From positions 50,629-114,628 of the forward strand of contig CACYPI010000001.1 in NCBI GenBank assembly GCA_902776275.1: 64,000 nt of DNA. The letters run 5' to 3'. This document shows, in pieces, positions 58,150 to 64,000 of the stretch. Position 1 is the stretch's first letter. Each line of letters starts with the position of its first letter. The DNA comes from an uncultured Aeromonadales bacterium. GTDB lineage: Bacteria > Pseudomonadota > Gammaproteobacteria > Enterobacterales > Succinivibrionaceae. The notes under the pieces are model-generated. The model was not told where the DNA came from. It made no database searches and saw nothing but the letters and a program-made list of their open reading frames with translations. The position numbers and the translations under genes are program-made.

Positions 58150-58841
58150 CTTGGTTGTCCTGCGTTGGGCAATTGGCCGCGGCGCGCCTTAGAAGCGGCG
58201 ACATCAGGGCGAAGCACAGCGCGTAGTCGAGGGTCATCGAGGCTATGACGTGGGTTGGGAAGTGCGCGCCGCGGGCCATCTGGAGCACGCCGCCCAAAAG
58301 CCCCAGCACCGTGATGAGGGCGAAGGCGCATTTGACGGCCCGGGCCTTCCTGCCGCGGAGGACGAGGTAGAGGCACCAGGCGTAGGCGCTGAAGATCCCG
58401 CCGCTGTAGCCGCTTGGCCAGCAGTGGCCGCTGAAGTTGCCGTGGAGCATCTCGTAAAGCGGGGTTGAGTGCTCGGCGCTGCCTCCGTAAATGGCAAGAT
58501 CCCATGGGCAGTCCATGCCGGTGAGCTTCTTGAGCACGGATACGAGCACTATTGAGACAAGCATTGCGCATAGGGCGGCGAGCGCGGCCCTGCGGGGGGG
58601 AGATCCCGTTTTCAGGCTTGATCCCGGAAGGGCGCGCAGCCACGCGGATGAACCAGAGACCTGCGAGCACAGGCGGGATCTTGCCGGCATAGGAGTGCAG
58701 GAACTCGACTGCAGCGCTGCCGTGAAGCGGGAAGGCCTTGCCGTCGAAGAACGGGGCCAAGAGCAGGTCGTCGATGCCGTGGAGCGGCACGCAGGCCAGG
58801 AACAGCGTTGTGATCGCGCACAAGGCTGCGGCGATCTTCAT
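58130..58841 (-). pseudogene. PAP2-family membrane lipid phosphatase, frameshifted at a seven-C tract
   Basis: The first part (MKIAAALCAITTLFLACVPL to WFIRVAARPSGIKPENGIS) and the second part (RRAALAALCAMLVSIVLVSV onward) are in different frames. The join falls at a run of seven C on the coding strand (58594-58600). With six C the protein would be about 235 residues. The second part carries KKLTGMDCPWDL, CWPSGYSGG and RGAHFPTHVIASMTLD, the three PAP2 motifs, with Tyr in place of the usual His of motif 2. Relatives (LpxE/YeiU-like) remove or move phosphates on lipid A or undecaprenyl carriers. It could be phase-variable, a sequencing error or decayed. An upstream ATG at 58907 is possible. Confidence 0.75.
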
Positions 58842-59010
58842 GCGATGGTATGAAGTTGTGGCAAGTTGCGTCATTTGAAGGTGCCGTGAAGATTGTCCGT
58901 CTCGCATCGTAAGGGGGGCGTCGTCATTGCAGGGTCATGCCGGCGTCAAAAACGCATCAATGGTGAAGAATTGAGGGTGAAGGGGCGATGGGCCGTCGCC
59001 ATCGCGCGTT

Positions 59011-60465
59011 TCAGGAGCGCAGCCTTGCGCTTGCGGTGAAGGTGGCCTCGTCGGGACCGGGGCCGTCCTCTAGTGCGATCTCAAAGTTCATGCAGTGGAT
59101 GGCGGCGGCCGCGCGGGCTATCGAAAGCCCAAGCCCGCTGCCTTCCTCCTGCTGCCCGGCAGGCCTGAAGAAGCGCTCGCCAAGGCGCGCGCGGTCTGAC
59201 TTGCCGTAGCGGCGGCAGGCGTTCTCCACCATGAGGCTGCTAGGATCCGAGGAGATCCTGACAAAACCTCCAGGCAGGCTGTAGCGGCAGGCGTTCTCGA
59301 CGAGGTTGCGCGCCAGCACGAAGGCCATCTCGGGGTAGCCGTCGTCGATGACGAGCCCACCGTCCTTGAAGGAGGACTCGACTTTCAGATGTTTTTTTTC
59401 GATGGCGTCAGCTGATTCCAGCAGCGCCCTTTGCACGAGATCCTTGAAGCGGGCGCTCCCGCGGGACATCCCGTGGATCGCGTCGCTTGAGCGTACGCGG
59501 CTGTCGAGATCATCGAGCCTCGAGAGGGTGAGCAGCTGGCGCACCAGGTTCGAGCAGCGCCTGGCCCCCGTGACGATTGCCTCAAGAGCATCCCTGCGGT
59601 CGCTTTCGGCGCATGAGGGATCCGCAGCGATGCGCGACTGGAGCACCAGTCCTGCAAGCGGGGTCCGCAGCTCGTGGGCGGCGTCCGAGACGAAGGAGCG
59701 CTCGCGGCGCATCATCGCACCGCTCTTTTTGAAAAAGGAGTTGAGCTCGTCGGCAAGCGGGAGGATTTCAGAGGGCAAGCCGCGGGCCTCAAGCGGCCTC
59801 TCATCGCCCGGGCGCCTTGAGGATAGCTCGGACTTGAGAGCTCCGAGCGGCCGCATGGCCCTTGAGATCACGATGAAGAGGCCGGCGCAGAGCGCCAGGG
59901 CGAAGGCGGCGAGGATCAGGAGCTGGCTTTGCAGGATCCCGAAGATCAGGTCCGATCGGAACTCGATCTCCTGGGCCACCGCGATGCGGCGGGCGCCGTC
60001 GCCGGAATCAATCCAGAGCACCCGCCACTTGTCGTCGTCGTCGCGCAGCCTGGCGTCGCGAAAGCCACTGCCCTTGTCATCAAAGACGATCCTCCTGCCC
60101 TTGCGTCCGTCAGAGAGCAGGAGCGTGCCGTCCCTTGAGAACACGGCAAACGAGAGCGCGTCACCGTCGTAGTGTCCGTGGCTGCGGTACTTTTTGAGAT
60201 CGGGAAGCTTCTGGTGGAAGGCCGCGCCGGCCTCGCCGGGATCCCATGCGGCAAGCTGCCGTGCAAAGGCGAGCTGGACCGTGTCGAAGTACTTGGAGGT
60301 CTCGTGGTGCAGGTGGAGCGCGGCGGCGGCGACGGCCGCAAGCGAGAGCAGCAGCGCCAGCGCCAGGCAGAAGAGCAAGAGCCTTGCCTTGAGGCTCCCA
60401 AGGCAGCGCCTTGCCAAGGCGCGGATTGAGGATGAGACTGCAAGGGCGGCGGATCGAAGTTTCAT
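59011..60465 (-). CDS. qseC: Sensor histidine kinase QseC
   Basis: QseC phosphorylates QseB and in enterobacteria responds to adrenergic hormones and autoinducer-3, or acts chiefly as a QseB phosphatase. The 484-residue protein has a membrane segment at about 27-52, a periplasmic sensor and a second segment near 180-202. A HAMP-like linker, the H-box RSFVSDAAHELRTPLAGL (His264) and a HATPase with NLVENACRYS and GSGLGLSIARAAA follow. It lies four bases downstream of qseB. PmrB-like function is also possible, since eptA is close by. Confidence 0.9.
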   Translation of the reverse strand: MKLRSAALAVSSSIRALARRCLGSLKARLLLFCLALALLLSLAAVAAAALHLHHETSKYFDTVQLAFARQLAAWDPGEAGAAFHQKLPDLKKYRSHGHYDGDALSFAVFSRDGTLLLSDGRKGRRIVFDDKGSGFRDARLRDDDDKWRVLWIDSGDGARRIAVAQEIEFRSDLIFGILQSQLLILAAFALALCAGLFIVISRAMRPLGALKSELSSRRPGDERPLEARGLPSEILPLADELNSFFKKSGAMMRRERSFVSDAAHELRTPLAGLVLQSRIAADPSCAESDRRDALEAIVTGARRCSNLVRQLLTLSRLDDLDSRVRSSDAIHGMSRGSARFKDLVQRALLESADAIEKKHLKVESSFKDGGLVIDDGYPEMAFVLARNLVENACRYSLPGGFVRISSDPSSLMVENACRRYGKSDRARLGERFFRPAGQQEEGSGLGLSIARAAAAIHCMNFEIALEDGPGPDEATFTASARLRS

Positions 60466-60469
60466 GGCT

Positions 60470-61138
60470 TCACGCGCCCTGATCCTTCGGCACGGTGTAG
60501 CCGATGCCGCGGACGGTCTTGATGAAGCCCTGCCCGAGCTTGCGCCTCAGGCGGTGGATCAGGACCTCGATGCTGTTTGGCGAGGCGTCCTCGTCGAGAT
60601 CCCCCATCTTCTCCTCGATTAGGTTCTTGGGAATGGTGCGGCCGGCCCCCGACATCAGGATCTCGCAGAGCCTGAACTCGCGGGCGGTCATGGGCACGGC
60701 CTGGCCACCGGACTGGACCATGCGCGATCCCTGATCGAGGATGACGCCGCCGCATCGGATCACCGGGCTTGGGCGCCCGGAGCTGCGGCGCGAGAGCGCA
60801 CGCAGCCTCGCCTCGAGCTCCTCGGGCTCGAAGGGCTTGACGAGGTAGTCGTCGGCGCCGGTGTTGAGCCCGCGCACCCGCTCTGACAGCTCGTCGCGGG
60901 CGGTGAGGATCAGCACCGGCTCCGTGCGGCCGTCGCGGCGCCAGCGCCTTAAGACCTCGAGCCCGTCAAGCGACGGCAGCCCGAGGTCGAGGATCACCGC
61001 GTCGTAGGGGGCGCAGGGAAGCGCCGCGTACGCCTGTGCGCCGTCCTTCACCCAGTCGGTCTCAAAGCCCCTTGGCTTGAGCCAGGTCTTGATCCCGGAT
61101 CCGATGAGCGAATCGTCCTCGCAAAGCAGGATCCTCAT
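60470..61138 (-). CDS. qseB: Response regulator QseB
   Basis: The 222-residue OmpR-type regulator is very close to E. coli QseB throughout. It has MRILLCEDDSLIGSGIKTWL, YDAVILDLGLPSLDGL (Asp51), EPVLILTARDELSERV, LIEEKMGDLDEDASPNSIEVLIHRLRRKLG and FIKTVRGIGYTV. It binds direct repeats upstream of its targets. A pair of AAGGTTC repeats with 11-base period stands before the ygiW gene. The order ygiW-qseB-qseC repeats that of enterobacteria. Confidence 0.93.
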   Translation of the reverse strand: MRILLCEDDSLIGSGIKTWLKPRGFETDWVKDGAQAYAALPCAPYDAVILDLGLPSLDGLEVLRRWRRDGRTEPVLILTARDELSERVRGLNTGADDYLVKPFEPEELEARLRALSRRSSGRPSPVIRCGGVILDQGSRMVQSGGQAVPMTAREFRLCEILMSGAGRTIPKNLIEEKMGDLDEDASPNSIEVLIHRLRRKLGQGFIKTVRGIGYTVPKDQGA

Positions 61139-61159
61139 CGCACCTCCAAATTGCCAGCA

Positions 61160-61552
61160 TCACTTCTTGTTGAGCATAACAAGATAGTCGGCATCGATGA
61201 AGCTTTTGCCGAACTCCCGATCGATTTCTCCGAAGATCCTCACGGTGTCATCTGGCCCGACGGTCTGGCCGCAGAAGTCCTTGCGGCTGATCTCGGCTTC
61301 AGCCTGGCCGCTCTCGTCGGAGATGATGTAGGTCTTCTTGCCGGTCTGCTTGACGATCTTCGCCTCGACCACGACCTTGTCGTCGTCCTTGAGCGCCAGG
61401 GCGTCCTTGATGCTGGTCACGGCAACCTCGCCGGTGAAGCCGCCGTTGAGCGTGCAGCGGTCGCGGTCGTGCTCATGGTCGTCAGCAAGGGCCTGGCTCG
61501 AAAAGAGGGCCATGGCGGCGCAGATGGCGGCGATTGCAACTGAATGTTTCAT
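61160..61552 (-). CDS. ygiW: YgiW/VisP BOF-family periplasmic protein
   Basis: The 130-residue precursor has a signal peptide (MKHSVAIAAICAAMALFSSQALA) and one OB-like BOF domain: GGFTGEVAVTSIKDALALKDDDKVVVEAKIVKQTG, YIISDESGQAEAEI and TVRIFGEIDREFG. Relatives (YgiW, VisP) bind small ligands or peptidoglycan in the periplasm and affect stress and LPS modification. It begins the ygiW-qseB-qseC-PAP2-eptA run. The start follows GGAG. Confidence 0.9.
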   Translation of the reverse strand: MKHSVAIAAICAAMALFSSQALADDHEHDRDRCTLNGGFTGEVAVTSIKDALALKDDDKVVVEAKIVKQTGKKTYIISDESGQAEAEISRKDFCGQTVGPDDTVRIFGEIDREFGKSFIDADYLVMLNKK

Positions 61553-61931
61553 GATTGTCTCCTTTGGTTTTGCAACTTGGGCAGCATTCCCTGCCCTCGC
61601 TTTCTAGTAAAAACCCCGAACCTTTCAGGAACCTTGCAGGGAGGAAAAATGATCAAGGCTTTGCAAGAGCGCCCATGGAGTCGTCATCCTGCGCTCATGC
61701 CTCCTCGCTGGCGCGCCCGCACCAGGGTCTTGGGATCGGCCTTTGTGCAGATTCCTGGGACAGCCATGTGAACCAGCCCGATTAACATGTTCGCGGCATC
61801 TTGAGACCAAGCATCTGCTGCGATTTAACCAATTGGAAAATATTATATTTCTGATAAGGTGAGATCATCTGATGGCAGGCGGCGCTTTGGCGCATCAAGA
61901 TCGCGCCAAAGCCAGACAGCAGGAGGATCCC
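61553..61931. promoter_or_regulatory. Divergent region with an OmpR-type direct repeat before ygiW
   Basis: On the minus strand AAGGTTC occurs twice with an exact 11-base period (61629-61635 and 61618-61624), the geometry bound by OmpR/PmrA/QseB dimers. The proximal copy ends beside, and the distal copy overlaps, the -35 position of a -10-like TACTAG (61604-61609). This fits an activated or autoregulated promoter. From 61640 to 61931 no gene is supported. The sequence becomes AT-rich at 61825-61860, probably the promoter of the plus-strand gene. Confidence 0.55.
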
Positions 61932-63797
61932 ATGCGGCAAAACAAGCAGGCCAAGGCCGGCACCGAGGACTTCGGCGCCCTCATCGAGGCTGACGGCTAC
62001 TACGTCGACAAGACCAGGTTCCTCAGGCCGCTGCTGACCCAGACCGACGATGTGGCGCTCTTCACGAGGCCGCGCCGCTTCGGCAAGACCCTGACAATGA
62101 GCATGCTGGAGGAGTTTCTGAGGATCGACCCCAAGTCGCCGGGAGGCTCGCTCAGGCAGCAGCGGCTCTTCAAGGGGCTGGATGTCATGGACGATCGCGA
62201 TCTCTGCAACAAGTTCATGGGCCAGTTTCCGGTGATCTCAATCACGCTCAAGAACGTCAGCGGCAACAACTACCGCGAGGCGATAGGCATGTTCGCGCAG
62301 TCCGTGTCGGAGCTTGCGCAGGATTTCGATTTCCTGCCAGGCAGCCAGAAACTGCCGTCGGAGAACAAGCAGATCCTGGCGATCCTCAGGAGCAAGCAGG
62401 CCTTGCTTGCCGAAGGGGATCTGAGCACATTGAAGACATCAATTTCCTCGCTTGCCACCATGCTCTACAGGCACTTTGGACGCAAGGTCGCGGTTCTCGT
62501 GGACGAGTACGACGTGCCGCTGGTCAAGGCACAGCAGAACCATTACCACAAGGAGATGGTTGAGCTTTACGCTCAGTTCTTCGGCTTTCTGAAAAAAGGC
62601 AATGGCACCAACCCGTTCTTCAAGACTGTCATGACCGGCTGCCTGAGGGTGGCCAAGAACCAGATCTTCACGGGCGCGAACAACTTCACTGCGAACACCG
62701 TGCTGTCGCCTGACGGGGACTTTTCATCGCTCTTCGGCTTCACGCCGGCTGAGGCTGACGCCTACCTCGACGCCTTCGGGCTCTTGGAATACAAGGCTGC
62801 AGTCAAGGAGCACTACGACGGCTACCGCTTCGGCGAGGACGAGATCTACAACCCCTGGGACGTGGGCAAGTTTGTGGCGGAGGCAAGGAAGCTTGCTGAT
62901 CAAGGCGACAGGCGGAAGATATGGCCGGGCGACTATTGGACCGGATCTGAAAACACCAACACCAGGGCCATCAAGGAATACGTCAGCGCCCTGAGTCGCG
63001 AGGACAACCAGAAGCTTCAGGATCTCTCAGACGGAAAGGAGGTCGAGGTCGCAATCAACGACAGCATGAGCTATGACCGCCTCGACAGGCGCAGCGCAAG
63101 GGACATGTGGTCGCTGCTGCTGCACACCGGCTACGTCACGGCGGTCAGGGAAATCAGGGGAGCCGGGCAGGGCGGTGGATCAAGCGAAAACGGGGAGGGG
63201 AATGGGATCGTCAGGCTTGAAACAGGCCCGAAGTACCTCGTCAGGATCCCCAACGCCGAGATCAGGAAATGCTTCTGCGACAGCATCATGGCGGGCTTTG
63301 ACGAGGACATGAGGAGGGACGATGCCAACGCGAGGGTTGCCAGGGCGCTTCTCTGCGGCGACTGCGCCGCGGCAAAGGAGCTCCTGCAGGGCCTGCTCAG
63401 GACCTACGTCAGCATGCGCTCCCTCGCCATGGGCCGCCGGCCGGAGTTCTACTACAAGTCGATGCTGGTCGCGCTGCTCTCAACCAGGTCCGGGGCGGAG
63501 ATCGACGAACTGCATGAGCAGCCGGACGCCGGCGAAGGGTACGCCGACATCTCGTTCACCAGCTACGAGGGCGACATCGCGGTGGTGGTCGAGCTCAAGT
63601 TCTTCGGCACCAAGGACGCCCTCGATGATGCGGTCAAGGCGGCGCTGAGGCAGATAGAGGATCGGAAATACGCGGAGAGGTTCATCAACTCCCGCCGGAT
63701 CAGGAAGGTGATCGCCATCGGCATGGCCTTCTGCCGGAAGATCTGCGAGGCCGACTGCAGGATCCTCAAGGACGGCGCGGCATCTGCGGGAGAATAG
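61932..63797 (+). CDS. AAA-ATPase-like protein with C-terminal PD-(D/E)XK nuclease-like domain
   Basis: The 621-residue product has the AAA-ATPase_like pattern: EDFGALIEADGYYVDKTRFLRPLL, FTRPRRFGKTLTMSMLEEFL (P-loop), VAVLVDEYDVPL (Walker B) and HYDGYRFGEDEIYNPWDV. A C-terminal nuclease-like domain follows with GYADISFTSYEGDIAVVVELKFFG, the D...E-x-K catalytic pattern. Such proteins occur in many paralogous copies in gut Bacteroidetes and Succinivibrionaceae and have no established function; links to mobile elements have been proposed. The start follows AGGAGG. It stands alone between the ygiW operon and a possible IS end. Confidence 0.85.
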   Translation: MRQNKQAKAGTEDFGALIEADGYYVDKTRFLRPLLTQTDDVALFTRPRRFGKTLTMSMLEEFLRIDPKSPGGSLRQQRLFKGLDVMDDRDLCNKFMGQFPVISITLKNVSGNNYREAIGMFAQSVSELAQDFDFLPGSQKLPSENKQILAILRSKQALLAEGDLSTLKTSISSLATMLYRHFGRKVAVLVDEYDVPLVKAQQNHYHKEMVELYAQFFGFLKKGNGTNPFFKTVMTGCLRVAKNQIFTGANNFTANTVLSPDGDFSSLFGFTPAEADAYLDAFGLLEYKAAVKEHYDGYRFGEDEIYNPWDVGKFVAEARKLADQGDRRKIWPGDYWTGSENTNTRAIKEYVSALSREDNQKLQDLSDGKEVEVAINDSMSYDRLDRRSARDMWSLLLHTGYVTAVREIRGAGQGGGSSENGEGNGIVRLETGPKYLVRIPNAEIRKCFCDSIMAGFDEDMRRDDANARVARALLCGDCAAAKELLQGLLRTYVSMRSLAMGRRPEFYYKSMLVALLSTRSGAEIDELHEQPDAGEGYADISFTSYEGDIAVVVELKFFGTKDALDDAVKAALRQIEDRKYAERFINSRRIRKVIAIGMAFCRKICEADCRILKDGAASAGE

Positions 63798-63902
63798 TGG
63801 AACGGCATCGCGCGTGCAGCCGCCTTGCCGCGCCCGAGCCTTTCCTTCATGCACCCGCGCATTCCGGACCTTGATTGTTGCACTGTCTTGAAAGGGGCGC
63901 CG

Positions 63903-64000
63903 TAGACTGACCCGTAAAGTTTAGACACTTCGTTTTTTGAGTTTAAGCTTTTCCCAAAGCGCCCGCCACCCGGCGGGCGCTTTCATATTCAGCTGCGTAG
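63903..64000 (+). mobile_element. Possible left end of an IS3-family insertion sequence
   Basis: TAGACTGACCCGTAAAGTTT followed by AGACACTT resembles the terminal inverted repeats of IS2/IS150-type elements (TAGACTGGCCC or TGTACTGACCC, then AGTT-x-ACA). The interior would lie to the right, beyond the window, so neither transposase nor the other end can be seen. The resemblance is from memory. Confidence 0.4.
63956..63983. terminator. Strong hairpin at the right edge
   Basis: Perfect 12-pair stem AAAGCGCCCGCC / GGCGGGCGCTTT with an ACCC loop. If 63903 is an IS end, this lies just inside it, where a hairpin could block read-through from outside. Confidence 0.65.

Noticed and set aside
61932..63797. 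AAA-ATPase/PD-(D/E)XK protein as a defence toxin
   Set aside because: The family is abundant with no proven function, and no partner gene or system is next to it.

Overview
The window reads as a high-GC (roughly 60-63 percent by eye) gammaproteobacterial chromosome. Support comes from the gene order map-glnD-dapD, rpsB-tsf-pyrH-frr-uppS-cdsA-dxr-rseP-bamA-skp-lpxD-fabZ-lpxA-lpxB-rnhB-accA-tilS and ribF-ileS-lspA-ispH, an Escherichia-like MetAP, and a ygiW-qseB-qseC set. A host-associated anaerobe such as a Succinivibrionaceae member is my best guess. That guess is inference: no rRNA or tRNA gene is visible.

Layout. 1-815: 3' end of an Eco57I/TaqI-like DNA methyltransferase, cut by the window edge. 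903-5271 (minus): dapD, glnD, map. 5680-22901 (plus): a long housekeeping run for translation, isoprenoid and phospholipid synthesis, outer-membrane assembly, lipid A and fatty acid synthesis. 22862-24511: an AT-rich patch holding a nucleoside hydrolase gene and three homologous minus-strand elements. Each has a promoter-like pair, a conserved body and an intrinsic terminator, and I interpret them as sibling small RNAs. 24885-38985: an orphan MglB-like sugar-binding protein, rpsT (minus), ribF-ileS-lspA-ispH-GNAT, a secreted alpha/beta hydrolase, a SWIM/SNF2 helicase, a cation diffusion facilitator and a NimA-like flavoprotein. 39067-42858 (minus): valS and a diguanylate cyclase. 43090-48452 (plus): an unknown gene, mltG with a long repetitive tail, tmk, holB, lptF. 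48521-49540 (minus): ohrR and a thiol peroxidase preceded by two abutting OhrR-like boxes. 49712-51696: a two-component system.

51808-55994 (minus) is the most unusual part. It encodes a 1207-residue protein with a C-terminal region carrying the three motif blocks of the Legionella SidE phosphodiesterase fold, and an upstream region resembling DUF3626. Just downstream lies a small class I (CesT-type) type III secretion chaperone. I read the pair as a type III effector and its chaperone, possibly acting on host ubiquitin or ADP-ribose chemistry. No secretion apparatus is in the window.

56380-61552 (minus) is an envelope-stress unit: ygiW, qseB, qseC, a PAP2 lipid phosphatase gene broken at a seven-C tract (a phase-variation candidate), and eptA, the phosphoethanolamine transferase. 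61932-63797 is an AAA-ATPase-like/PD-(D/E)XK protein. The right edge shows what looks like the start of an IS3-family insertion sequence.
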